The notes: generated by a model not told the origin, from the letters alone. 64,000 bases of DNA from Chersky-840 sp050011815 (GCA_050011815.1 JBEKIJ010000018.1:6813-70812); one strand, 5' to 3'. Positions 6,224 through 15,366 are shown, counted from the stretch's first letter. Translations and numbers: made by a program.

Positions 6224-9002
6224 GGCAGAGCTTGAACTTCTTGCCGCTCCCGCACCAGCACGGCTCGTTGCGCCCCAGCTTCTCGCTGGGCGCTTTCACG
6301 ATGGGGGCCTGGGTCTCGTCGTCGGCCTGATGGCGCGGCGACACCTGGCCCCCGGGGGCGAGCATCCCTCCCCCGTCGAGCCCGGCGGGCACGCCCTCGC
6401 CCGCCGCGGCCACGTCGGGCGGGGGGATGGAGGACCGCATGGCCTCGAGGAGGCTCGCCCCCTGGACGGGGTCGTCGGCGGCCTGGTAGCTGGCCTGGGT
6501 GAGGTCGGGCTCGGCGGCGGGCTCGGCCACCACCTGCACGTGCATCACGTACCGGAGGTAGTCGTCGTCGATGGCGTCCATCATCTGGCCGAAGATCGAG
6601 AACCCCTCGCGCTGCCAGGCCACCAGCGGGTCCTGCTGGCCCATGGCCCGCAGGTTGATCCCCTCGCGCAGGTAGTCCATCTCGGCCAGGTGGTCGCGCC
6701 ACCGCTGGTCGATGATCTGCAGCATGACCTCACGCTCGACGCCCCGGGCCTCGTCCTCGCCCCCCGGGAACACGGCGTCGCGCTCGTGATAGGCGTCGAG
6801 GGCCTCGGCCAGGAGGCTCTCGGCGATCTGCGACGCCGTGGTGGCCTCGGTCAGGTCCTCGACGGTGAACCCCGTCGGGTAGTACTGCGTCACCTCGGCC
6901 AGGAGCCGCTCGAACTCCCACGCTTCGGGGAAGTCCCCCGGGCACGCCGAGCGCACCAGCTCGTCGATGGTCTCCTCGAGCAGCTCCTCGGTGTGCTCCC
7001 GGAGGTCCTCGCCGTCGATGATCTGCAGCCGGCGGGCGTAGATGACCTTGCGCTGCTCGTTGAGGACCTCGTCGTACTTGAGGACGTCCTTGCGGATCTC
7101 GGCGTTGCGACCCTCCACGGTGTGCTGGGCCCGCTCGATGGCCTTGGTGACCATCTTGGCCTCGATGGGCACGTCGTCGGGGAGGGTCCGGCCCATGACC
7201 CACTGCATGGCGCCGGTGGCGAAGAGGCGCATGAGCTCGTCTTCGAGCGAGAGGAAGAACCGGCTCTCGCCGGGGTCGCCCTGGCGGCCCGACCGTCCCC
7301 GGAGCTGGTTGTCGATGCGCCGGGACTCGTGGCGCTCGCTCCCGAGGACGTAGACCCCGCCCAGCTCGCGGATCTGGTCACCCTCCTCCCCGCACTCCTT
7401 CTCGAACTTGGCCAGGAGCTTCTCGTACTCCGCCGCCCCCGCCTCCTCGTCGAGGTCGAGGCCCTGGCCGATGGCCTCGTGGCGGGCCAGTCCCTCGGGG
7501 TTGCCCCCGAGCAGGATGTCGACGCCCCGGCCGGCCATGTTGGTGGCCACCGTCACGGCGTGGAGGCGACCGGCCTGGATCACGATCTCGGCTTCCCGGG
7601 TGTGCTGCTTGGCGTTGAGGACCTCGTGGGGGATGCCCCGGCGCTCGAGCAGCTGCGACAGCTGCTCGGACTTGGCCACCGAGGCCGTGCCCACCAGGAC
7701 GGGCTGGCCCGTCTCGTAGCGTTCGACGATGTCGTCGACCACCGCTGCGAACTTGGCGTCCTCGGACTTGTAGATGAGGTCGGGCTGGTCCTCGCGGACC
7801 ATGGGCACGTTGGTGGGGATGGGCACCACCGGGATCCCGTAGGTGGTGGCGAACTCGGCCGCCTCGGTCTCCGCCGTCCCGGTCATGCCCGACAACTTCT
7901 CGTAGAGCCGGAAGTAGTTCTGGAGGGTGACCGTGGCCCAGGTGTGGTTCTCCTCTTTGATCCGGACCCGCTCCTTGGCCTCCACCGCCTGGTGCAGCCC
8001 GTCGGACCACCGCCGCCCCTCGAGGGTGCGGCCCGTGAACTCGTCGACGATCTTCACCTCGCCCCCCGAGACCAGGTAGTCCTTGTCCCGCTCGTAGAGC
8101 TCCTTGGCCCGCAGGGCCTGGGTGAGGTGGTGCACGTAGTTGACCGACACCAGGTCGTACATGTTGTCCACGCCGACCTGGCTCTCGACCTTGGCGATGC
8201 CCGCCTCGGTCGGGTAGGCGATGCGCTTCTCCTCGTCGACCTCGTAGTCCTCGTCGCGTTTCAGGGTGCGGGCCAAGCCGGCGAATTGGTAATAGAGCTT
8301 GGCGGACTCCGAGGCGGGCCCCGAGATGATGAGCGGGGTCCGGGCTTCGTCGATGAGGATGGAGTCGACCTCGTCGACGATGGCGTAGACATGGCCCCGC
8401 TGCACCATGTGCTCGCGCGACCGGGCCATGTTGTCGCGCAGGTAGTCGAACCCGAACTCGGTGTTGGTGCCGTAGGTCACGTCACAGGCGTAGGCCTCGC
8501 GCTTGTCGGTGAAGTCGGGGAGCTCGGGGCTGACCCGGCCCACGGTGAGCCCGAGGAACCGGTGCACCTGGCCCATCCACTCGGCGTCTCGGCGGGCCAG
8601 GTAGTCGTTGACGGTGATGACGTGCATGCCCCGCCCCGACAAGGCGTTGAGGTACACCGGCAGGGTCGAGACGAGGGTCTTTCCCTCACCGGTCTTCATC
8701 TCGGCGATCCACCCGAAGTGCAACGCCATGCCCCCCATGAGCTGCACGTCGAAGTGGCGCTGGCCGAGCACTCTCCAGGCTGCTTCGCGCACCGTGGCGA
8801 AGGCGTCGACCAGGAGGTCGTCGAGGGTCTCCCCGTTGTCGTAGCGCTCTTTGAACAGGACGGTCCGATGGGCGAGCTCGTCGTCGGACAGGCCTTCCAT
8901 CTCGGGCTCGAGCTCGTTCACGAGCGGAACGAGCTCGGCCAGTCGGCGGACCTTCTTTCCCTCGCCGGCCCGCAGGACGCGCGTGAAGACACTGGGTGAC
9001 AT
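6210..9002 (-). CDS. secA: Preprotein translocase ATPase SecA
   Basis: A 930-residue motor ATPase driving Sec-dependent export through SecYEG. Walker A is MKTGEGKT at residues 102-109. The DEAD-like box is VDEVDSILIDEARTPL, and GRSGRQGDPG is the helicase motif VI region. The C-terminus keeps the zinc-binding SEC-C motif (PCWCGSGKKFKLCH), which binds SecB-like partners or ribosomes. Length matches actinobacterial SecA1. Start ATG 9002 is 9 nt downstream of TAGACT. It is downstream of hpf, the conserved actinobacterial order, and its end overlaps prfB. Confidence 0.98.
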   Translation of the reverse strand: MSPSVFTRVLRAGEGKKVRRLAELVPLVNELEPEMEGLSDDELAHRTVLFKERYDNGETLDDLLVDAFATVREAAWRVLGQRHFDVQLMGGMALHFGWIAEMKTGEGKTLVSTLPVYLNALSGRGMHVITVNDYLARRDAEWMGQVHRFLGLTVGRVSPELPDFTDKREAYACDVTYGTNTEFGFDYLRDNMARSREHMVQRGHVYAIVDEVDSILIDEARTPLIISGPASESAKLYYQFAGLARTLKRDEDYEVDEEKRIAYPTEAGIAKVESQVGVDNMYDLVSVNYVHHLTQALRAKELYERDKDYLVSGGEVKIVDEFTGRTLEGRRWSDGLHQAVEAKERVRIKEENHTWATVTLQNYFRLYEKLSGMTGTAETEAAEFATTYGIPVVPIPTNVPMVREDQPDLIYKSEDAKFAAVVDDIVERYETGQPVLVGTASVAKSEQLSQLLERRGIPHEVLNAKQHTREAEIVIQAGRLHAVTVATNMAGRGVDILLGGNPEGLARHEAIGQGLDLDEEAGAAEYEKLLAKFEKECGEEGDQIRELGGVYVLGSERHESRRIDNQLRGRSGRQGDPGESRFFLSLEDELMRLFATGAMQWVMGRTLPDDVPIEAKMVTKAIERAQHTVEGRNAEIRKDVLKYDEVLNEQRKVIYARRLQIIDGEDLREHTEELLEETIDELVRSACPGDFPEAWEFERLLAEVTQYYPTGFTVEDLTEATTASQIAESLLAEALDAYHERDAVFPGGEDEARGVEREVMLQIIDQRWRDHLAEMDYLREGINLRAMGQQDPLVAWQREGFSIFGQMMDAIDDDYLRYVMHVQVVAEPAAEPDLTQASYQAADDPVQGASLLEAMRSSIPPPDVAAAGEGVPAGLDGGGMLAPGGQVSPRHQADDETQAPIVKAPSEKLGRNEPCWCGSGKKFKLCHGAA

Positions 9003-9011
9003 GACGCCGGG

Positions 9012-9017
9012 AGTCTA
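9012..9017 (-). promoter_or_regulatory. Leaderless -10 of secA
   Basis: On the minus strand TAGACT lies 9 nt before the secA ATG at 9002. This gives secA its own promoter in the 136-bp gap after hpf. Confidence 0.5.
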
Positions 9018-9138
9018 CCGCCGGGCCATACCCGCTCAGCGGCCACCGCCCGGTCCGGCGCCGCGCCACGCCGCCCCTACGGAGACTGCGCCGAGCCGCG
9101 CCGGTGCCCCGGGGTCGCCGCCCGGCGCGCCGCCGGCC

Positions 9139-9471
9139 CTAGGAGACGGCGTGGGATCGGCGGGGGTGGGAGCGGCCCACCAACTTTCCTTTCAACCGTT
9201 CCACCTGGTGCTCGAGCTTGTCGACGACCCTGTCCACGGCGACGGGCACGTCGTGCGCGGCCGCCTTGGCCCGCAGGGTGTGGCCGTGCCCGGTGATGGT
9301 GACCTCACACACCTTGCGGCCCGAGCCCGGGGCGTCCCGGTCCTCCGACAGCCGCACTTCGGCCCGCTCGAGCACGGGGGTCAACCTCCCGAGCTTGGCC
9401 ACCTTGGCCCGTGCCAGCTCCCGAATCTCCTCGGGGGCGGTCTGCTTGCGTCCCTGAACAGCGACGTCCAC
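9139..9471 (-). CDS. hpf: Short ribosome hibernation promoting factor (HPF/RaiA family)
   Basis: About 110 residues, matching the N-terminal beta-alpha-beta domain of HPF/RaiA. It starts VDVAVQGRKQ and includes AEVRLSEDRD, CEVTITGHGHTLRAKA and a C-terminal DKLEHQVERLKGKL helix. It would bind the 30S A and P sites in stationary phase. It lacks the C-terminal dimerisation domain of long HPF, so it may produce inactive 70S rather than 100S particles. Start GTG 9471 has a perfect GGAGG 7 nt upstream. A longer upstream reading is nonconserved. It lies directly upstream of secA, as in many actinobacteria. Confidence 0.85.
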   Translation of the reverse strand: MDVAVQGRKQTAPEEIRELARAKVAKLGRLTPVLERAEVRLSEDRDAPGSGRKVCEVTITGHGHTLRAKAAAHDVPVAVDRVVDKLEHQVERLKGKLVGRSHPRRSHAVS

Positions 9472-9951
9472 CGCTGCACCTCCTTCAAGCCGTGGATGGG
9501 GTGCGAGATGCTCCCTTCCGTTCCGGCTGACATGTTCGATGCATGTGGATCGCGTCCGGCTGACCTGGTCTTTGTCCCCACACTCGCCTGCAGAGGAGTT
9601 GGCGGCCCGGTTGCCGGCGACAGCGCGGTGAACCCGCACCGCCCGACGACACCCACGACGGCTGCTTCTCTCCTTCTCCGTCGAGCACCGTGAGTCGGTA
9701 CTCCGACGGGCAGGGCTTACCTCTAAGTCGCACCATGCTCAGCAACCATGAGTTGCCTTACGTGGGTCGTTTCGCCTGCGACTGGCTTCGACTTGCAACC
9801 ACAGACCCGGACACGATCCACAATGACAGCGTACGCCTCGACGCCCCCATTGTCTCGGGCGCGATCTCCACCCTGGCGGCGTGGGCTATCCGTTGTGCGA
9901 TCCGGTGCGATCGGCTGGGGACCAGGTGGAATTCGCCACCAGGTGCCGGTG
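9472..9951. other. 480-bp intergenic region upstream of hpf
   Basis: This noncoding stretch lies between the ahcY 3' end and hpf, and has visibly more A/T than its neighbours. It contains the hpf ribosome binding site at 9479-9483 and a small inverted repeat GCAAC-catga-GTTGC near 9741-9755. The comF-like gene often found upstream of hpf is absent. No open frame here has recognisable protein character. Confidence 0.4.
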
Positions 9952-11223
9952 TCAGGTGCCGGTCTGCCAGGACCCGAGGTACTCCTCTTGGGCCGGGGTG
10001 AGGCGGTCGATGGCGACGTCCATGGTGTCGAGCTTGAGGCGGGCGATCTCGGCGTCGATGGAACGGGGGACGTCGTAGACGCGCTTCTCGAGAGTGGCCG
10101 CGTTGGCCATGACCCACTCCGCCGCCAGGGCCTGGTTGGCGAAGCTCATGTCCATGACTGCGGCGGGATGACCCTCCGCCGCGCTCAGGTTGACGAGGCG
10201 TCCCTCGGCGATGACGAGGATGTGCTTGCCCCGCACCGTGAACTCCTCGACCATGGGGCGCACGTGACGGCGCTGGCCTTCGGACAACTCTCCGAGGCTG
10301 ATCAGGTCGATCTCGATGTCGAAGTGGCCGGAGTTGGCCACGATGGCACCGTCCTGCATCCGCTCGAAGTGCTCGGCCCGCAAGACGTCGCGGTTCCCGG
10401 TCACCGTGATGAAGATGTCGCCCTCGGCCGCGGCGACCTCCATGGGCTCGACCCGGAACCCGTCCATGACGGCCTCGAGGGCCCGCAGCGGGTTGATCTC
10501 GGTCACGATGACCTGGGCTCCGTGTCCACGGGCCCGGCTCGCCACACCCTTGCCGCAGTAGCCGTACCCGGCGACCACGACGCGCTTGCCCGCCAACAGG
10601 ACGTTGGTGGCCCGGATGACACCGTCGAGCGTGGACTGCCCCGTGCCGTAACGGTTGTCGAACATGTGCTTGGTGTCGGCGTCGTTGACGGCCACGATCG
10701 GGTACTTGAGCGCTCCCTCGGCTTCCATGGCGCGCAACCGGATGACACCGGTCGTGGTCTCCTCGGTCCCGGCCAGGATCTCCGACACCTGGTTCGGCCG
10801 CGTCTGGTGGATGCGTGACACCGTGTCGCACCCGTCGTCCATGGTCATGGTCGGGTGGCGGTCGAGCAGGGCGTCGATGTGGGCGTAGTAGAGCTCGGAG
10901 TTCTCACCCTTGACGGCGAAGGTGGGGATCGCCTCGTCGCGCACCAGAGAGGCGGCCACGTCGTCCTGGGTCGACAACGGGTTCGACGCGCAGATCAGGA
11001 CCTCGGCTCCGCCCGCCTTGAGCGTGCGCAGAAGGTTGGCGGTCTCGGTGGTGACGTGCAGGCAGGCGGCCACCACAGCTCCGGCCAGGGGACGCTCCTT
11101 GGCGAAGCGCTCCCGGATCGACGTCAGCACGGGCATGTTGGAATCGGCCCAGGCGATGCGCTGGTGCCCGAGGTCGGCGAGACCGAGGTCGGCGACGTCG
11201 TGGTCAGTGGCGGACGTGGACAT
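9952..11223 (-). CDS. ahcY: Adenosylhomocysteinase
   Basis: A 423-residue NAD-dependent enzyme that splits S-adenosylhomocysteine into adenosine and homocysteine. It clears the product inhibitor of methylation and feeds MetH. Recognisable blocks are CLHVTTETANL, the substrate and NAD segment NDADTKHMFDNRYGTGQS, the Rossmann glycine motif VAGYGYCGKG and the late segment GHPAAVMDMSFANQ. It is the shorter type, ending EEYLGSWQTGT rather than the KPDHYRY tail of long forms. Start ATG 11223 has GAGGAG 7 nt upstream. No SAH riboswitch core was found in the 119-bp leader. Confidence 0.96.
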   Translation of the reverse strand: MSTSATDHDVADLGLADLGHQRIAWADSNMPVLTSIRERFAKERPLAGAVVAACLHVTTETANLLRTLKAGGAEVLICASNPLSTQDDVAASLVRDEAIPTFAVKGENSELYYAHIDALLDRHPTMTMDDGCDTVSRIHQTRPNQVSEILAGTEETTTGVIRLRAMEAEGALKYPIVAVNDADTKHMFDNRYGTGQSTLDGVIRATNVLLAGKRVVVAGYGYCGKGVASRARGHGAQVIVTEINPLRALEAVMDGFRVEPMEVAAAEGDIFITVTGNRDVLRAEHFERMQDGAIVANSGHFDIEIDLISLGELSEGQRRHVRPMVEEFTVRGKHILVIAEGRLVNLSAAEGHPAAVMDMSFANQALAAEWVMANAATLEKRVYDVPRSIDAEIARLKLDTMDVAIDRLTPAQEEYLGSWQTGT

Positions 11224-11342
11224 GTGTGTGCTCCTCGTGTGATCGACAGGCTGAGTGGTCCGGGCCTGGGTTGTTTAACTGGCTCGCTGTGATCTGGCTC
11301 GATGTGGATCGGGCGTGGTCTGGACTTCCCCCGGGAGCTGAG

Positions 11343-12395
11343 TCACGCCTCGAGCAGACGGCGCTTCAATTCATCGAGGACCGGCACCGGCCCCGGGTCG
11401 ATGCCTTCGCGGGCAGCGAGGTGGAGCGAGACGAAGTCCCCGACCAGCACGAGGTCGAGGAGCTGTGCCAGGTCCCCCTCACCCTGGGCGCGCACCTCGA
11501 TGATGTCAGCTACGACCTCCCGAAGCACATCCGCCACGAAGGCGAAGCGCCGGGCCAGCTGGGGATGCTCGGCGTCGTGGCGCAAATTGATCAGGGTGAG
11601 GACCTGGCGGGTGACGTCCCCGTGCTGGCCCCACCCGGCGATCTCGTTGTGGCAGAGCTCGGGGTAGACCGCGGCGAAGGCGGGGGCCTTGGCGTTCTCG
11701 TTGACCTGGGCCTTCCACCGGGTGACCGCGGCGGCGCCCACGGCCTGGGCGCCATGGATCAGGGGGATGGTCCGGCCGATGCGGCGGGCCACCTCCTCGG
11801 CGGTGCTGCCCGGCTCGATCAACCGGTCGCGGCGGTATTTGAGCTGGTCGACGGCCAGGGCCACCCACGTGGCCGCCCCGGGGAAGAGCCCGATGTCCTC
11901 CAGGACCACCAGGGGCGGGATGGCCATGGCGCCGACCCCGGCACGGGGTTGGGGGATGGTGTCGGGCACGGGCACCACGGGGGCGCCCCACTCCTCGGCC
12001 AGCCGGCCGAGCTCACCTCCCGAGGTCACCGCCACCAGGCTGGCCCCGGCGTTGGCGGCCTCCCCCGCCGCCTCCACCGTCTCCTCGGTGTTGCCCGAGA
12101 AGGAGATGGCGAAGACGAGCGAGCCCCGGCCCACGAAGTCGGGGAGGTCATAGGACTTGACCACCGTCATGGGCACGGGGACGAAGGGCCCCGCCACCGC
12201 CACCATGACGTCGCCGGCCAGCCCGCTCCCGCCCATGCCGAGCACGACGACGTTCTCCACGTACTCGCGCTCGGGAAGGCCGTCGAGGCCATGGGCGGCA
12301 CCGACGGCCGCGGCCACCTGCTCGGGCAGGCCGGCCGTGACCTCCCACATGTCGAGGGTGTCGAGCGCCCCGGCCGCCGCAGGGACGCCGCTCAT
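11343..12395 (-). CDS. Bifunctional phosphoglucose/phosphomannose isomerase (SIS domain)
   Basis: A 350-residue double SIS-domain isomerase of the PGI/PMI type. It interconverts fructose-6-phosphate with mannose-6-phosphate or glucose-6-phosphate. Family marks are VVLGMGGSGLAGDV, the phosphosugar loop ISFSGNTEETV and the His/Glu segment PELCHNEIAGW. It starts 4 bp inside the end of the Trm112-like gene (ATGA at 12392-12395), so the two are coupled. With the phosphomannomutase upstream it would channel hexose phosphate toward mannose-1-phosphate. The mycobacterial counterpart sits in the same position between pmm and ahcY. Confidence 0.88.
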   Translation of the reverse strand: MSGVPAAAGALDTLDMWEVTAGLPEQVAAAVGAAHGLDGLPEREYVENVVVLGMGGSGLAGDVMVAVAGPFVPVPMTVVKSYDLPDFVGRGSLVFAISFSGNTEETVEAAGEAANAGASLVAVTSGGELGRLAEEWGAPVVPVPDTIPQPRAGVGAMAIPPLVVLEDIGLFPGAATWVALAVDQLKYRRDRLIEPGSTAEEVARRIGRTIPLIHGAQAVGAAAVTRWKAQVNENAKAPAFAAVYPELCHNEIAGWGQHGDVTRQVLTLINLRHDAEHPQLARRFAFVADVLREVVADIIEVRAQGEGDLAQLLDLVLVGDFVSLHLAAREGIDPGPVPVLDELKRRLLEA

Positions 12396-12640
12396 GGTGT
12401 GTTGCCGGCGTTCAAGGTGCTGTGGACGTCTTGCGCCTTGGCCTTGGCCATGAGCCGTTCGTGTTCGGCGTCATCGACCGTGGTGGCCTCGTCGACGAGC
12501 ATGACGGGGATCCCGTCGCGCACCGCGTAGGCGCGATGGAGGCGGGGGTTGTACAGCATGTCCTCGTCCTCGAAGTACAGGAGGGGGCCCTTGTCCTCGG
12601 GACAAGCCAGCACCTCAAGTAGCAGGGGGTCCAGTGCCAT
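12392..12640 (-). CDS. Small Trm112/UPF0434-like protein
   Basis: An 82-residue protein: MALDPLLLEVLACPEDKGPL, then LYNPRLHRAYAVRDGIPVML. The pattern LxCPxxKGxL followed by YxxRDGIPVML defines the Trm112/UPF0434 group, whose members act as small partners of enzymes. The usual zinc ligands are largely missing: only the first Cys remains. ATG 12640 is chosen because conservation starts there; a TTG 18 bases further upstream (12658) is possible. It is coupled to the PGI/PMI by an ATGA overlap. Confidence 0.72.
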   Translation of the reverse strand: MALDPLLLEVLACPEDKGPLLYFEDEDMLYNPRLHRAYAVRDGIPVMLVDEATTVDDAEHERLMAKAKAQDVHSTLNAGNTP

Positions 12641-12744
12641 CGGTTGTCGTGCTCCCAACTTCAGTCGTCAGTGAGTGTCGTGATGTCTTGAGTGTCGTGG
12701 GTGGGTCAGTGGGTGGGTGAATGTCGTGAGGGTCGTGGATGCGT
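12641..12744. repeat. 104-bp gap with degenerate CACGACAYTCA repeats
   Basis: Between pmm and the Trm112-like gene the minus strand carries three imperfect copies of an 11-mer like CACGACACTCA, interleaved with CCACCC runs. No hairpin with a T tract is seen. It may be a spacer, or hold a promoter for the downstream three genes. Confidence 0.3.
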
Positions 12745-14127
12745 TCAGCGCCCGCCCGGAGAGGCGCCACCGGGCACCTTGGCCACGAGGTCCAGGAGCT
12801 CGTGGCTGTGGCGATCGCACTCGGCGGGCGTGTTGGCCTCGACGTTGAGGCGCAGGAGCGGCTCGGTGTTCGAGAGGCGGACGTTGAACCACCAGTCGTC
12901 GAAGTCGACGCTCAGGCCGTCGGTGCGGTCGCAGACCAGCCCCTGGGCGGCGAAATGGTCGGCCAGGGCCTCGACGGCGACGGCGGGATCCTCCACCTCG
13001 GTGTTGATCTCCCCCGAATCGGCGTATCTGCGGTAGGGGGCGAGCAGCTCCGAGAGCGGCACGTCGGCTTCGGACAGCTCCTCGAGGACGATCATGGCGG
13101 CGATGAGCCCTGAGTCAGCCCGGTAGTTGTCCATGAAGTAGTAGTGCCCCGAGTGCTCACCGCCGAAGACGGCCCCGGTGTCGACCATGACCTGCTTGAT
13201 GAAGGAGTGGCCGACGCGGGTGCGCACCGCCGTCCCGCCGTATTGCTCGATGGTCTCGGGCACCACCTTGGAGCAGATGAGGTTGTAGAGGACCGTCGCC
13301 CCGGGGTGCTTCTCGAGCATGGCGCGGGCCACGAGTGCGGTGGTGAGCGATCCCGACACCGGCTGCGCCTTCTCGTCGACGAGGAAGACCCGGTCCGCGT
13401 CCCCGTCGAAGGCGAGCCCGATATCGGCATGGGAGGCGATGACGGCGTTCTTCAGGTCCCGGAGGTTCTCCTCCTGGATGGGGTCGGCGGGATGGTTGGG
13501 GAAGTTGCCGTCGAGCTCGCCGAAGAGGATCTCGAGCTCGACCGGGAGGCCCTCGAAGGCCTTGGGGACGACGAGGCCACCCATGCCGTTGGCGGTGTCG
13601 GCGACGACCTTCAGGCGACGCAGGGCCGAGGGGTCGATGAAGGCGCGGACGTGCTCGGCGTACTCCTCGAGCAGCTCGTGTTGTTCGTAGCCCCCCGTCT
13701 CGGGCCCGCTGTCGGCACCTGAGGCGATGGCCTCCTGCGCCTCGTCGCGGATCACGCCCAGCCCGGTGTCCTGACCCACGGGCTTTGCTCCGGCCAGGCA
13801 CATCTTGATCCCGTTGTACGCGGCGGGGTTGTGCGAGGCGGTGAACATCGCTCCGGGAGCGTCGAGTCGACCCGAGGCGAAGTACATCATGTCGGTGGAC
13901 GCCAGCCCCAGGTCGATCACCGTGGCTCCCGCCCGGCGGGCCCCGGTGGCGAATTCCCCCGCCAGCTCCACGCCCGATTCCCGCATGTCGCGCGCCACCA
14001 AGATGCGACTGGTGCCCGCGAAGCGCGCGAAGGCCCATCCGATGGCACGACAGCTTCGGCCGTCGAGCTGGTCGGGCACCGTCCCGCGCACGTCGTAGGC
14101 CTTGAACACGGCATCGAGTGCGGTCAT
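12745..14127 (-). CDS. manB: Phosphomannomutase/phosphoglucomutase
   Basis: A 460-residue alpha-D-phosphohexomutase interconverting hexose-6-phosphate and hexose-1-phosphate. The phosphoserine loop is FTASHNPAAYNGIK with Ser near residue 98. The metal loop is FDGDADRV, the sugar-binding loop is GGEHSGHYY, and the phosphate-binding end is VRLSNTEPLLRLNVE. It supplies mannose-1-phosphate to the guanylyltransferase at 34500 and probably glucose-1-phosphate to RmlA. Start ATG 14127 lies 9 nt after TAGGCT. It heads the run pmm, Trm112-like, PGI/PMI, ahcY. Confidence 0.92.
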   Translation of the reverse strand: MTALDAVFKAYDVRGTVPDQLDGRSCRAIGWAFARFAGTSRILVARDMRESGVELAGEFATGARRAGATVIDLGLASTDMMYFASGRLDAPGAMFTASHNPAAYNGIKMCLAGAKPVGQDTGLGVIRDEAQEAIASGADSGPETGGYEQHELLEEYAEHVRAFIDPSALRRLKVVADTANGMGGLVVPKAFEGLPVELEILFGELDGNFPNHPADPIQEENLRDLKNAVIASHADIGLAFDGDADRVFLVDEKAQPVSGSLTTALVARAMLEKHPGATVLYNLICSKVVPETIEQYGGTAVRTRVGHSFIKQVMVDTGAVFGGEHSGHYYFMDNYRADSGLIAAMIVLEELSEADVPLSELLAPYRRYADSGEINTEVEDPAVAVEALADHFAAQGLVCDRTDGLSVDFDDWWFNVRLSNTEPLLRLNVEANTPAECDRHSHELLDLVAKVPGGASPGGR

Positions 14128-14136
14128 GGCGACCGA

Positions 14137-14142
14137 AGCCTA
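14137..14142 (-). promoter_or_regulatory. Leaderless -10 of pmm
   Basis: TAGGCT on the minus strand, 9 nt before the ATG at 14127. Confidence 0.5.
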
Positions 14143-14258
14143 CCTGCTCCCCTGCCCACAGCCCGGTGCCGCGGCCGGCGCGGTGGCCGGGCCGCGGCCC
14201 CGGGGTGGCGGTGCTCGGTCGGGCCCTGCGGCGCCGAGCCGACCCCTACTGGAGGCCC

Positions 14259-15041
14259 CTACTGGAGGTCAGTCCTGATCTTCTCGGCGTCGGTGTAGGC
14301 GGCGCGGAGGTCGGTGTGCGCGTTGGTGGCGTTGGTCCGTGCCGCCAGGAACACCTGCCAGTTCCCGGGGTAGCCGGTGGGCGTCTGGGCCAGGACCTGC
14401 GCGGACTGGCCGTTGGTCTCGGCCTGCGCGGCGGACACCTGGCTCTTGAGGTCGGTGAAAGCGGCCTGCGCCGCGGTCACGTCCTTGCCACTGTTCGCCG
14501 CGTTCTGGATGGCGGTGGCGATGGTGGGCTCGAGGTTGGTGAAGACGCCCTCGATGTAGGTCTCGTCGTCGGTGACGATGGTGAGATGTGTCTGTGGTGT
14601 CATGACGACGTAGACGCGGTAGTCGTAGACCATCGAGTGGGCCACGGCGCGCAGGCCCTTGCACGTGGCGACCTGCTGCACCTCGGTCTGCAGCGTCTGG
14701 ATGCCGGGGAGCTCGGCGGTGGTGATGTCGTTCACGAGCGTCTGGCGGTCACCGGGGGTCAAGTGGTTGGCGGTGTTGTTGGCCGCCGTCGACAAGGCGT
14801 TCAGTTGGGTGACACGACCGGCCAGGGCCGCCTCGACCGCCTGTTGCGCCTGGCTGAACAGCGTCGGGGTGCAGAAGGGGTTCGAGACTTGCGTGGTGGT
14901 CGTCGTCCCGGCGGCCGTCCCCGCTGTGGTGTCGGCCGGCGCGGCGGCGAAGGCCGAGCCCGGGACCATGACCATCGATCCGGTGGCCGCTGCGGCGGTG
15001 AGGGCGCCGAGCGCGATGCGTCGGGCGAGGGTGTGTCTCAT
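14259..15041 (-). CDS. Secreted helical protein of unknown function
   Basis: 260 residues. A clear Sec signal peptide (RHTLARRIALGALTAAAATG, cleavage near SAFA-AA at about residue 32) is followed by a Thr/Ala-rich linker. The mature part is helical, with heptad-like stretches (LFSQAQQAVEAALAGRVTQL, LKSQVSAAQAETNGQSAQVL). Two Cys remain. I do not recognise the family. It begins one base after the stop of the lipoprotein gene, whose last codons carry the AAGGAG binding site, so the two are co-translated. An envelope or adhesion role is inferred only from the signal and pairing. Confidence 0.75.
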   Translation of the reverse strand: MRHTLARRIALGALTAAAATGSMVMVPGSAFAAAPADTTAGTAAGTTTTTQVSNPFCTPTLFSQAQQAVEAALAGRVTQLNALSTAANNTANHLTPGDRQTLVNDITTAELPGIQTLQTEVQQVATCKGLRAVAHSMVYDYRVYVVMTPQTHLTIVTDDETYIEGVFTNLEPTIATAIQNAANSGKDVTAAQAAFTDLKSQVSAAQAETNGQSAQVLAQTPTGYPGNWQVFLAARTNATNAHTDLRAAYTDAEKIRTDLQ

Positions 15042-15042
15042 C

Positions 15043-15366
15043 TCACGAATCTCCTTGGGGATGGTTCAGGTCGGAGTTCGCCGTGTTGAGGTTGGTGTCG
15101 AGGGTCCCCAGGTCGGCGGCGACCTGATCGAGTGTCTGTGGGCTCAGCGCGTCCGAGGGAGCCGGCGTTCCTGCGCCGGGGGTGGAGACCGGTGTCGATC
15201 CCGCCCCGGTGCCGGGAACCGGCACGGTCGTGGTGGACGCGGCCGTCTTCGACGTCGTCGGCGTGAGTCGTGCCACGACGTGCGAAGCGTTCCCGACGCC
15301 GCACGCTGTCAGGGTCACGGCGAAGCCGGCCAGCAGCGTTGCGATGGTGAGCTTCGGTGTCGTCAT
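15043..15366 (-). CDS. Small lipoprotein, partner of the secreted helical protein
   Basis: 107 residues with a lipoprotein signal (FAVTLTACG, lipid-accepting Cys at 22). A Thr/Pro/Gly-rich linker with VPVPG and STPG motifs follows, then a short helical tail (LDQVAADLGTLDTNLNTANS). The tail resembles the helical repeats of the downstream protein, which suggests a membrane-tethered interaction. ATG 15366 is preceded by an extended GAGGAGGGAAGG. No known family is recognised. The two genes form a tight bicistron. Confidence 0.72.
   Translation of the reverse strand: MTTPKLTIATLLAGFAVTLTACGVGNASHVVARLTPTTSKTAASTTTVPVPGTGAGSTPVSTPGAGTPAPSDALSPQTLDQVAADLGTLDTNLNTANSDLNHPQGDS

Noticed and set aside
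6153..8999. Long open frame antisense to secA
   Set aside because: Same wobble artefact; secA on the other strand is unmistakable and the antisense product has no recognisable motif.
9485..9745. Small open frame upstream of hpf (minus strand, 86 codons)
   Set aside because: No conserved motif or ribosome binding site; composition is that of intergenic sequence.
11224..11342. SAH riboswitch upstream of ahcY
   Set aside because: The GAGGAG there is a ribosome binding site; the conserved core and pseudoknot partners of the riboswitch are not apparent.
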